A stretch of DNA of 32,911 nt, from positions 1-32,911 of the forward strand of contig JAEYMI010000066.1 of the NCBI GenBank assembly GCA_023461275.1. Direction: 5' to 3'. Each line of letters opens with the position of its first letter. Position 1 is the stretch's first letter. Source of the DNA: Actinomycetes bacterium (GTDB taxonomy: Bacteria > Actinomycetota > Actinomycetes > Mycobacteriales > Mycobacteriaceae). Made by a program: the position numbers and the translations under genes. A model generated the notes under the pieces. The model was given only the letters and a program-made list of their open reading frames with translations, had not been told where the DNA came from and searched no databases. Positions 1 through 6,931 of this stretch are shown here, in pieces.

Positions 1-182
1 TGTAACAGGTCCGCCCTCCCGGAGTACGCCAGGTCTGCGGTTCATTCATCACAACTACTCCGAATCCCCGCACCGCTGCCAGCAGATGTCTCACCACCAT
101 GCTGACAGCCGGCGTGCTGGTGCCGGACGATCGAGTTCGACGCGGAAGAACCCAAGGGTTGAGCGCGGACCGGATGCCCGGC

Positions 183-214
183 AAGAAAATGTTCGGCCGC
201 CCGAACATTTTCTT
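183..214. promoter_or_regulatory. Long perfect inverted repeat before the first gene
   Basis: Two 14-bp arms (183-196, AAGAAAATGTTCGG, and 201-214, its exact reverse complement) flank a 4-nt centre. A TANNNT-type -10 candidate (TATGCT, 226-231) lies 11 bp downstream, so the repeat would cover the -35 region of the small membrane-protein gene starting at 281. There is no T-run after it, so an operator fits better than a terminator. The rest of 1-280 shows no convincing gene, only short shadow frames without a ribosome site. The binding protein is unknown. Confidence 0.6.
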
Positions 215-280
215 TGGGTATGCGTTATGCTGGGATGCAGCAGCACCGCAGAATGGTGACGCGCGAGCAGAGGAGGAACC

Positions 281-559
281 GTGACCACGGCAAACGGCTA
301 CGAGACCACCCCTTCCCGAGCAGCCGCCGCCCGAGCGACCACGGTGCCCGGCGGCGTTGGTGTCGCCACGATCGACATTGCCGGAGTCCGCTGGCCTGCC
401 TACAAACTGCACGCGCTGATCTTTGCCGCCATCGTCGCGGTCGGCGCACTCGTACTGAGCGGTTCGGGTCAGGTCGCGATGTGGTGTTCGGCGATCACCA
501 TGCTCACCGTCTGGTGGGGTGAGCGTTTGATGCTCGGAACCCAGCGCAGCGACGACTGA
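281..559 (+). CDS. Small two-helix membrane protein, unknown function
   Basis: This 92-residue protein has a GTG start preceded by a strong ribosome site (AGGAGGAA, 271-278). The first 35 or so residues are polar, rich in Ala, Arg and Thr, and probably cytoplasmic. Two hydrophobic stretches follow, roughly residues 44-62 and 65-83, the second ending in a Trp-rich WWGERLM segment, then a short charged tail. I do not recognise the family. It stands alone, transcribed toward a convergent secreted-protein gene, with a long inverted repeat over its likely promoter, so it may be specifically regulated. The gene call rests on the ribosome site, length and coherent hydrophobicity; the function is not known. 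Confidence 0.7.
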   Translation: MTTANGYETTPSRAAAARATTVPGGVGVATIDIAGVRWPAYKLHALIFAAIVAVGALVLSGSGQVAMWCSAITMLTVWWGERLMLGTQRSDD

Positions 560-574
560 CCATCTCGGTCAGTC
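554..574. terminator. Stem-loop between convergent genes
   Basis: An 8-bp perfect stem (GACTGACC 554-561, GGTCAGTC 567-574) with a 5-nt loop overlaps the stop codon of the small membrane-protein gene and precedes the end of the convergent beta-propeller gene. There is no U-tract, as is common for actinobacterial terminators. The terminator role is inferred. Confidence 0.5.
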
Positions 575-600
575 CCGTCGCGGTCAGAACGGTTCACCTA

Positions 601-1578
601 TCACGGCGTCGCCGTACGCGCCGCCGGGTCGAAACCGCCTGGCACCTCATAGATTCGGCCGTCGAATCCAGCGCGGAACAACCGTCCTGAAGAGAAGCCG
701 CGGTCGCCCTGTCCATAGGTCAACACACTTGCCAGGCCCGGAGTTCGACCCAACAAGCAGGAGCTACCCGGGGCGTTGATCCGAACGATCTCGCCGGTGG
801 CGTTGAACGGAACAACCGGCCGATCGCGAGAATCCAGCGTCAAACCGTCCGGCGTCGCCTCCGGCCCGGTCGACAGCAGGCTCTGCACCACCCGGGGATT
901 CGACGTCGAGATCCGGCTCACCCCAGGATTGACGAAAGTTCTTGATACATAGAGAAATCCGTCGTCGCGTCCGAGGACCGCGCCGTTGGCGCTGGGGAAC
1001 GACGCCCAATCCGGTTGCACCGCACCGTTGGGGAACGCCCGGCCGATCAGGGTGCCGAAGTCGTTGGTGGCGTAGACGGTTCCGTTACGCGCCACATCCA
1101 TGCCGTTGGCCGCCGACAGCCCGCGCACCCACACCCGCGACGCGAGCGTGTTGATGTCGAGCCGCACGATGCCGGCCTGCCGCACGACATCGCCGACGAT
1201 GACGCTCGGGTTGGCCCCGAATCCGACGAGCAGCGTCGTCGGTGACGCCCAGGCGAGTGCGCCGCCGCCGCCCGGCACCGTAGCGATCGGAACCGGCGCC
1301 GCTCCGGGAGCGTCAAGGCGGAACACGCGTCCGCTGAGAATGTCGGTGGTGTACAGCCGTCCGCGGGTATCGACGGTCAGGCCCTCCAACGCGGCACCGG
1401 GCACCGAGCCGACCAGCCGAACGGGTTGGCCGGCACCGGGACAGACCGGCGCCGCATCGGCGCTACCGGCACCGACCGCGCCGAGCAGGCCGGCGGCGAC
1501 AGCCACTGATGAGAGGATTCCCGCGGACTTGAGGAATCGTGATCGGATCGAGCTTCGGAAGGTGACGCGAGCATTCAT
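601..1578 (-). CDS. Secreted SMP-30/NHL-type beta-propeller protein
   Basis: This 325-residue protein starts at ATG 1578 behind a clear ribosome site (GGAGG, complement of 1584-1588). An upstream in-frame start at 1614 lacks one. The N-terminus is a classical signal peptide: Arg/Lys-rich residues 1-17, a hydrophobic core at about 19-38, and an Ala-Asp-Ala cleavage site near residue 42. The mature protein has recurring segments of the types GLTVDTRGRLYTTD, GMDVARNGTVYATND and GLTLDSRDRPVV, typical of SMP-30/gluconolactonase or NHL six-bladed propellers. Such proteins act outside the membrane as lactonases or binding scaffolds; the substrate cannot be read here. It is divergent from ilvA and convergent with the small membrane protein, so it is probably a single-gene unit. 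Confidence 0.75.
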   Translation of the reverse strand: MNARVTFRSSIRSRFLKSAGILSSVAVAAGLLGAVGAGSADAAPVCPGAGQPVRLVGSVPGAALEGLTVDTRGRLYTTDILSGRVFRLDAPGAAPVPIATVPGGGGALAWASPTTLLVGFGANPSVIVGDVVRQAGIVRLDINTLASRVWVRGLSAANGMDVARNGTVYATNDFGTLIGRAFPNGAVQPDWASFPSANGAVLGRDDGFLYVSRTFVNPGVSRISTSNPRVVQSLLSTGPEATPDGLTLDSRDRPVVPFNATGEIVRINAPGSSCLLGRTPGLASVLTYGQGDRGFSSGRLFRAGFDGRIYEVPGGFDPAARTATP

Positions 1579-1692
1579 CTCGACCTCCAAGGGATATGCC
1601 GCGAGTGTAGGCACGTTTCGCGGTCCGACGCCGCCGAATTATGGGACTTCGGTGGTCAGGGGATTCGCGGCCGATCGGGTGGGGGTGAGACC

Positions 1693-3078
1693 ATGGACGT
1701 CGTGAGTACCCAGGACACGACCGTCGCCGACCACGAATCCGCGCTTTCCGCTGATGCGATCGACGCCGCGTCCATCCGTATTGCGAGCGCGGTGGCACGT
1801 ACACCCCTCGAGGAGATTCCGCGTGTGTCCGCGGCGGTCGGAGCCACGGTCTTCGTCAAGCGCGAGGACTTGCAGACCGTGCGCTCCTACAAGATTCGCG
1901 GCGCCTACAACGTGATGGCCCAGCTGTCCGACGACGAGCGTTCGCGTGGTGTGGTCGCCGCCAGCGCGGGCAACCACGCGCAGGGCGTCGCCTATGCCTG
2001 TCGCACCATGGGCGTGCACGGACGCATCTACGTCCCGACCACCACGCCCAAGCAGAAGCGTGACCGAATCCGTTGGCATGGCGGCGAGTTCGTCGAGCTG
2101 CTGGCGGTCGGCGACACCTACGACGCAGCGGCCGCGGCGGCTCAGACCGACGTGATGCAGACCGGTGCGGCCTGGATTCATGCCTTCGACGACCCGCGCA
2201 CCGCGGCCGGGCAGGGCACCATCGCCCACGAGATCATCGAGCAACTCGGCCGGGTACCCGACGTTGTGGTCGCACCCGTCGGCGGTGGCGGATGCCTCGC
2301 CGGGATCGCCACCTACCTGCGCGCTCACAGCGACGACGTCGCGATCGTCGGCGTGGAGCCGACCGGCGCGATCTCGCTGTCGGCAGCGTTGGTGGCGGGC
2401 GGACCGGTCACCCTCGACACCATCGACCCGTTCGTCGACGGGGCGGCCGTCAAGCGCATCGGCACGATCGGGCACCGGGTCATGTCCGGCATGGGCGCGA
2501 CCGTCGGGCGGCATCCGGTCCTCGACACCCTCGGCGTCGCGACGCCGGCGGCAACCATTCTCGACGACGGGCCCTACGTTCCGGCGCCGGGCAGCACCCA
2601 CATCACCCACGTCGACGAGGGCGCGATCTGTTCGACGATGCTCGAGCTGTACCAGAACGAAGGCATCATCGCCGAGCCCGCCGGGGCGCTCGCCGTGGCC
2701 GGCCTGGCCCAGCTCGACCTGCCGTCCGACGCCACTGTGGTGTGCCTGATCTCCGGCGGCAACAACGACGTGTCACGCTACAACGAGATCATCGAACGCT
2801 CGCTGGTGCACCAGGGGCTCAAGCACTACTTCCTGGTGGACTTTCCGCAGGAGCCGGGCGCGCTGCGCAGGTTCCTCGACGAGGTGCTCGGGCCCGACGA
2901 CGACATCACGCTGTTCGAATACGTCAAGCGCAACAACCGCGAAACCGGTGCCGCCCTGGTCGGCGTCGAACTCGGCTCTCCGAACGGACTCGGTGGCCTG
3001 ATGGACCGGATGGCCCACTCGCGCCTCAATTGTGAACGGCTGGAACCGGATTCACCGGCGTACCAGTACCTGACCTGA
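1693..3078 (+). CDS. ilvA: Threonine ammonia-lyase, biosynthetic (IlvA)
   Basis: This 461-residue pyridoxal-phosphate enzyme converts threonine to 2-oxobutanoate and ammonia, the first step of isoleucine synthesis. The PLP lysine is in SYKIRGA (Lys67). The substrate loop is SAGNHAQG (91-98), and the phosphate-binding glycine loop is GGGG (197-200). The C-terminal part from about residue 376 (LKHYFLVDF) is a single ACT-like regulatory domain, which in the family binds isoleucine or valine for feedback control. The ATG at 1693 follows a purine-rich GGGGGTGAG segment. It stands alone, divergent from the secreted propeller gene and convergent with treZ, as in the M. tuberculosis ilvA-tre neighbourhood. 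No T-box or attenuator leader is visible upstream. Confidence 0.95.
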   Translation: MDVVSTQDTTVADHESALSADAIDAASIRIASAVARTPLEEIPRVSAAVGATVFVKREDLQTVRSYKIRGAYNVMAQLSDDERSRGVVAASAGNHAQGVAYACRTMGVHGRIYVPTTTPKQKRDRIRWHGGEFVELLAVGDTYDAAAAAAQTDVMQTGAAWIHAFDDPRTAAGQGTIAHEIIEQLGRVPDVVVAPVGGGGCLAGIATYLRAHSDDVAIVGVEPTGAISLSAALVAGGPVTLDTIDPFVDGAAVKRIGTIGHRVMSGMGATVGRHPVLDTLGVATPAATILDDGPYVPAPGSTHITHVDEGAICSTMLELYQNEGIIAEPAGALAVAGLAQLDLPSDATVVCLISGGNNDVSRYNEIIERSLVHQGLKHYFLVDFPQEPGALRRFLDEVLGPDDDITLFEYVKRNNRETGAALVGVELGSPNGLGGLMDRMAHSRLNCERLEPDSPAYQYLT

Positions 3079-3096
3079 TCGCACGCCTGATCAGGT
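3073..3096. terminator. Bidirectional stem-loop between ilvA and treZ
   Basis: ACCTGATC (3073-3080) and GATCAGGT (3089-3096) form a perfect 8-bp stem with an 8-nt loop. The stop codons of both convergent genes (3076-3078 and 3091-3093) lie in the arms, so one hairpin could end transcription from both sides. There is no T-run; the function is inferred from position. Confidence 0.5.
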
Positions 3097-5031
3097 GCGC
3101 GTCCCGATGACCACGTTGTGTCCGCCGAGGACAACGCGTCCGGCGTCGTCGACGGTGGTGGGTTCCCAAAAGAGCGCCGGTTGCAGGCCAAACGGCACCA
3201 CCGCCCCGGTGGTGCCGAGTGTCGCGACCACGCTCCAGTCTCCACGGTGCATGGCGAACCAGCCGGCTTGCTCGTCGTAGTCGACGTCGACGGATCCGAA
3301 CTCACCCAGGGACAGCTCGGCGTGCTCGCGCCGCAGGGTGATCAGAGCCTTGTAGAACTCCAGTATCCGCCGGTGTCCCGGCTCGTCCAGCTCGGACCAG
3401 TCGAGCTTGGAGCGTTCGTAAGTGGCCGGGTCCTGGGGATCGGGCACGTCGGCGGCGTCCCACCCGTGCTCGGCGAACTCGCTGCGACGGCCGTTGCGGA
3501 TCGCGTCGCCGAGTTCGGGTTCGGTGTGGGAGGTGAAGAACTGGAACGGGCTGTCGGCAGCCCATTCCTCACCCATGAACAGCATCGGTGTGAACGGTGA
3601 GAGCAGGACGAGCGCGGCCTTGATCGCCAGTTGGCCGTCGTCGAGATAGAAGCCCGGACGATCCCCGACGGCTCGGTTGCCGATTTGGTCGTGATTGCAG
3701 GTGTAGGCGACCAGCGACGATGCGGCGATCGTGTCGGTGGGGATCGGGCGGCCGTGGTGTCGTCGACGGAACGACGAGTACGTACCGTCGTGAAAGAAGC
3801 CACCGCGCAACACTTTCGCGAGCCCGGCGAAGCTGCCGAAATCCGCGTAGTAGCCCTGGCGTTCACCGGAGACCGCGGTGTGGATGGCGTGATGGATGTC
3901 GTCGTCCCACTGGGCGGTCAGTCCGTAACCGCCGGCCGAGCGCGCGGCGATCATGCGCGGATCGTTGAGGTCGCTCTCGGCGATCAGCGACAGCGGCCTG
4001 TCGAGCTCGACGGCCAGGGCGTCGGTGCTGATGGCGAGCTGTTCGAGTAGGTGCACCGCGCGGTGATCGACCAGCGCGTGCACCGCGTCCAGGCGTAGGC
4101 CGTCGACGTGGAACTCGCTGAACCACCGCAGTGCGTTGGCGATGATGAAGGTGCGGACCTCGTCGGAGTCGGCGTCGGCCAGGTTCAGCGACGATCCCCA
4201 GCTGTTGGTGCCCTGCGTGAGGTAGGGGCCGAAGTCGGGGAGGTAGTTGCCCGACGGGCCGAGGTGGTTGTAGACCACGTCGAGTACTACGCCGAGTCCA
4301 CGGGCGTGGCAGGCGTCGACGAAGCGGGCGAACGCGTCGGGGCCGCCGTAGGGTTCGTGCACCGCGTACCAGCAGACGCCGTCGTAGCCCCAGTTGTGGG
4401 TGCCACCAATGGCGTTGAGCGGCATCACCTCGACGACGTCGACGCCGAGGGAGACCAGATGATCGAGGCGTTCGATCGCGGAGTCGAGGGTGCCGCCGGG
4501 GGTGAAGGTGCCGATGTGCAGTTCGTAGAGCACCGCGCCGGCGATCGGGCGCCCTCGCCATTGGTGGTCGGTCCAGATATCGGGATCGACGGTGTGTAGC
4601 GCGGAGAGTTCGTGCACTCCGTCGGGCAGGCGGGCCGAGCGCGGATCGGGACGCACGTCACCGCCGTCGATGCGGAAGCCGTACCGCAACGCCACGGTGG
4701 TGTCGGTGTGTGTGTCGAGATCGGCTACCGCCGATGGCGCCCGCCACCACCCGGATTCGCCGTCGGGTTCCATCTCGTGTTCGTCGGGCTCGTGACCATC
4801 GCGATCTCGCGACGGCATCAGGGTCAGGATCCGGACGGACTCGGCGTCGGGAGCCCACACCCTGATCTCGCTGAGGTTGCGAGGAGGTGTGAATGGAGGA
4901 ACGACAAAGCCAAAGGTGTGTTTGTCGTCACCATGGACGTCTGACCCAGTTAAGGTGTGATCCGAGTCACCTGCGGCGGAAGTGGTGGTCGGCGGGCGCT
5001 CGGTCGATGACCGAACCGGCTGATCTGTCAC
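3091..5031 (-). CDS. treZ: Malto-oligosyltrehalose trehalohydrolase (TreZ)
   Basis: This 646-residue GH13 enzyme hydrolyses the alpha-1,4 bond next to the trehalosyl end made by TreY, releasing trehalose in the cytoplasm. An N-terminal CBM48/E-set domain (about 53-150, beginning EIRVWAPDA) precedes the TIM barrel. Region I is DVVYNH (251-256), the nucleophile lies in GLRLDAVHAL (Asp315), the acid/base in LIAESDLND (Glu352), and the third carboxylate in NHDQIGNRA. The first 50 or so residues are polar, disordered and longer than usual (M. tuberculosis TreZ is about 580 residues). The GTG at 5031 has no ribosome site, but a TACCTT hexamer (complement of 5039-5044) lies 7 nt upstream, suggesting a leaderless start. 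It is separated from treY and treX by the 11.6-kb mce block. Confidence 0.93.
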   Translation of the reverse strand: MTDQPVRSSTERPPTTTSAAGDSDHTLTGSDVHGDDKHTFGFVVPPFTPPRNLSEIRVWAPDAESVRILTLMPSRDRDGHEPDEHEMEPDGESGWWRAPSAVADLDTHTDTTVALRYGFRIDGGDVRPDPRSARLPDGVHELSALHTVDPDIWTDHQWRGRPIAGAVLYELHIGTFTPGGTLDSAIERLDHLVSLGVDVVEVMPLNAIGGTHNWGYDGVCWYAVHEPYGGPDAFARFVDACHARGLGVVLDVVYNHLGPSGNYLPDFGPYLTQGTNSWGSSLNLADADSDEVRTFIIANALRWFSEFHVDGLRLDAVHALVDHRAVHLLEQLAISTDALAVELDRPLSLIAESDLNDPRMIAARSAGGYGLTAQWDDDIHHAIHTAVSGERQGYYADFGSFAGLAKVLRGGFFHDGTYSSFRRRHHGRPIPTDTIAASSLVAYTCNHDQIGNRAVGDRPGFYLDDGQLAIKAALVLLSPFTPMLFMGEEWAADSPFQFFTSHTEPELGDAIRNGRRSEFAEHGWDAADVPDPQDPATYERSKLDWSELDEPGHRRILEFYKALITLRREHAELSLGEFGSVDVDYDEQAGWFAMHRGDWSVVATLGTTGAVVPFGLQPALFWEPTTVDDAGRVVLGGHNVVIGTRT

Positions 5032-5038
5032 CTCTCAC

Positions 5039-5044
5039 AAGGTA
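5039..5044 (-). promoter_or_regulatory. Candidate -10 box for leaderless treZ
   Basis: The complement reads TACCTT, matching the actinobacterial TANNNT -10 pattern, and ends 7 nt before the GTG at 5031. Transcription would begin at or next to the start codon, explaining the missing ribosome site. The -35 is not recognisable, so this is inference from spacing only. Confidence 0.4.
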
Positions 5045-5067
5045 TGTGGGCGAACGATTCGCTGCAG

Positions 5068-5097
5068 ATCTCGCGAGATGTGACCGCCCACACATCT
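5068..5097. promoter_or_regulatory. Two overlapping dyads in the treZ/mce spacer
   Basis: ATCTCGCGAGAT (5068-5079) is a perfect 12-bp palindrome. Overlapping its right half, AGATGTG (5076-5082) pairs with CACATCT (5091-5097) over an 8-nt spacer. They lie between the divergent treZ and yrbEA starts, upstream of the mce -10 candidate, so they could bind regulators of either direction. The proteins are unknown. Confidence 0.45.
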
Positions 5098-5113
5098 GGA
5101 GGTGTGAGATATG

Positions 5114-5133
5114 TATATTTACTCCGGTGTAAA
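5114..5133 (+). promoter_or_regulatory. Candidate mce promoter with overlapping operator palindrome
   Basis: TATATT (5114-5119) fits a TANNNT -10 in a locally AT-rich patch, unusual for this GC-rich window. A 16-bp near-palindrome, TTTACTCCGGTGTAAA (5118-5133), has one mismatched pair and sits over the expected transcription start. A repressor bound there would block the whole yrbE-mce operon. The sequence does not match KstR or KstR2 sites as I know them. Confidence 0.5.
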
Positions 5134-5174
5134 GCTGGCGTCGCGTGGGCGGCAAGCCGGAGACAGGGTCGGGT

Positions 5175-6050
5175 GTGACTAGCGGGACAACAACGTCGGG
5201 TGAAGCGGGGGAGACGGCCGTCGATGACGGCGCCACCCGCGCCCGCAGCGGTGTCCGTAGGTGGTTCGACGAGCACGTCGTCGCGTCGTTCGACACCTTC
5301 GGTCGACAGCTGGCCATGTTCGTCGAGGTGTTCAAGGTTCTGGTCGTCGACATTGTCAAACGCCGATTCCCGTTCGGGGAGTTCATTCGCCAGTGCTCCT
5401 TCATGGCCGGTACGTCGGTCTTCCCGACGCTGCTGGTGGCGATCCCGATCGGCGTCATCGTCTCCATTCAGGTCAGCAACATTGCCGGTCAGATCGGCGC
5501 CACCTCGTTCTCCGGTGCGGCGACCGGGCTGGGCGTCATCCGGCAGGGTGCCCCACTGGTCACCTCGCTGTTGCTGGCCGGGGCGGTCGGGTCCGCGATT
5601 GCTGCGGACCTGGGTTCGCGCACCATCCGCGACGAGATCGATGCGATGCGGGTGATGGGCGTCAACCCGATTCAACGGCTGATCTCGCCGCGGCTACTGG
5701 CCACGATGGTGGTCAGTTTCCTGCTGTGCGGATTCGTCTGTTTCGTGGGTTTCATCACCGGCTACGTGTTCAACGTCTACTTCCAGGGCGGCACACCGGG
5801 CAGCTATACCGGCACCTTCGCCTCTTTCGCGTCGACCTCCGATCTCGCGTTCGCGATCATCAAGGCGGTCATCTTCGGAGCCATCGTGGCGGTGGTGGCC
5901 TGCGACCGCGGGCTGTCGACCAAGGGTGGCCCGGCCGGCGTGGCCAATTCGGTCAATGCTGCCGTCGTCAACTCGGTGTTGCTCTTGTTCACGGTGAATG
6001 TCGTTCTGACACAGCTGTTCACGATGCTCGTACCGGCGAAGGTGGTGTGA
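5175..6050 (+). CDS. yrbEA: YrbE/MlaE-family Mce permease, first subunit
   Basis: This 291-residue inner-membrane permease belongs to an Mce ABC-type lipid importer. YrbEA and YrbEB together form the transmembrane channel beneath the MceA-F assembly and are driven by an MceG ATPase encoded elsewhere. Family features are the amphipathic start region FGEFIRQCSF, the helix beginning PTLLVAIPIG, and the conserved block ADLGSRTIRDEIDAMRVMG with its Glu/Asp that contacts the ATPase, followed by three or four more hydrophobic helices. I chose GTG 5175, preceded by GGAGACAGGG (5159-5168); GTG 5145, in frame, lacks a ribosome site. The 30 or so residues before the amphipathic region are hydrophilic. 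It is the first gene of the operon, with yrbEB starting 4 nt after its stop. Confidence 0.9.
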   Translation: MTSGTTTSGEAGETAVDDGATRARSGVRRWFDEHVVASFDTFGRQLAMFVEVFKVLVVDIVKRRFPFGEFIRQCSFMAGTSVFPTLLVAIPIGVIVSIQVSNIAGQIGATSFSGAATGLGVIRQGAPLVTSLLLAGAVGSAIAADLGSRTIRDEIDAMRVMGVNPIQRLISPRLLATMVVSFLLCGFVCFVGFITGYVFNVYFQGGTPGSYTGTFASFASTSDLAFAIIKAVIFGAIVAVVACDRGLSTKGGPAGVANSVNAAVVNSVLLLFTVNVVLTQLFTMLVPAKVV

Positions 6051-6054
6051 GCTG

Positions 6055-6918
6055 ATGGCATCACGCTACGTTCCGCCCGTCCTGCGCCCGGTCGCCGCGC
6101 TCAGCGGCGCCTACCGCGCCCCGCGTAATGGCCTGGCCCAGATGGGTCACCTGGTCACCTTCCTGGTGCGGTCGATCGGCGCGGTCCCGGCGACGTTCAC
6201 CCACTACCGCAAGGAAGTGTGGCGGCTGCTGTCCGACGTCGCCTGGGGCAACGGCGCCCTCATCGTCGGTGGCGGAACCGTCGGGGTCATGGTGATCCTC
6301 GGGGTGATGGGCGGCGCGACGGTCGGTATCGAGGGTTACACCGCGCTCAATCTGTTGGGCATGTCGCCGGTCACCGGTGCATTGTCGGCATTCGCCACCA
6401 CCCGCGAGATCGCACCTCTGCTGGCGGCCACCGCCTTCACCGCGCAGTCCGGCTGTCGTTTCACCGCACAGTTGGGGTCGATGCGCATCGCCGAGGAGAT
6501 CGACGCCCTGGAGTCGATCGCGATCCGACCGTTGCCCTACCTGGTGACCACCCGGATGTGTGCCGCGGTGCTGGCCATCGTGCCGCTCTACGCGGTTTCC
6601 CTGGCCGCGAATTACCTTGCCTGCCAGTTCATGTTCCAGTTCAAGAGTGGGCAGGGCGCGGGCACCTACCTGTACTACTTCGACCAGTTCCTGGTCTCCG
6701 GCGACATGGTGTTCTCGTTCATCAAGGTGATCGTCTTCGTACTGCTGACCACCTTCATCCAGTGCTATTACGGCTATTTCGCCTCCGGCGGGCCCGAAGG
6801 CGTCGGCGTCGCCGCCGGGCACGCCATCCGCCTGGCGATCATCGTCATCGTCTTCGCCAATCTGGTGATGACGCTCGTCTTCTGGGGCGTCGCGCCCGGA
6901 ATCAAGATCTCAGGGTAG
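6055..6918 (+). CDS. yrbEB: YrbE/MlaE-family Mce permease, second subunit
   Basis: This 287-residue polytopic membrane protein is the partner of the preceding YrbEA. It carries the MlaE signature: a helix with GGGTVGVMVILGVMGG, the segment TREIAPLLAATAFTAQSGCRFTA, then the coupling block LGSMRIAEEIDALESIAI that faces the ATPase. Aromatic stretches (TYLYYFDQF, QCYYGYF) lie in the second half, and the length matches the family. ATG 6055 follows the yrbEA stop by 4 nt, so translation is probably coupled. mceA begins 13 nt after its stop. As known for Mce systems, it should form a heterodimer with YrbEA; the transported lipid cannot be told from the sequence. Confidence 0.92.
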   Translation: MASRYVPPVLRPVAALSGAYRAPRNGLAQMGHLVTFLVRSIGAVPATFTHYRKEVWRLLSDVAWGNGALIVGGGTVGVMVILGVMGGATVGIEGYTALNLLGMSPVTGALSAFATTREIAPLLAATAFTAQSGCRFTAQLGSMRIAEEIDALESIAIRPLPYLVTTRMCAAVLAIVPLYAVSLAANYLACQFMFQFKSGQGAGTYLYYFDQFLVSGDMVFSFIKVIVFVLLTTFIQCYYGYFASGGPEGVGVAAGHAIRLAIIVIVFANLVMTLVFWGVAPGIKISG

Positions 6919-6931
6919 GGGGCGCACCGAC

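Noticed and set aside
191..206. SOS/LexA box within the long inverted repeat
   Set aside because: The half-sites are in the opposite order (GTTCGG then CCGAAC) to the actinobacterial LexA box (GAAC-N4-GTTC).
99..284. A 61-residue frame on the plus strand before the first gene
   Set aside because: It has no ribosome site, runs through the inverted repeat and has a composition typical of noncoding GC-rich DNA.
1579..1692. Possible T-box or attenuator leader before ilvA
   Set aside because: No specifier loop, antiterminator motif or leader peptide rich in branched-chain codons is visible in the 114-bp spacer.
2073..3035. A 320-residue open frame inside ilvA, and similar long frames inside treZ, yrbEB, mce genes and treX (for example 3863-4561, 6902-8263 minus, 20648-21712)
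   Set aside because: They are Arg/Pro/Gly/His-rich products of reading GC-rich genes in a wrong frame. They lack ribosome sites and domain motifs and lie wholly over well-recognised genes.
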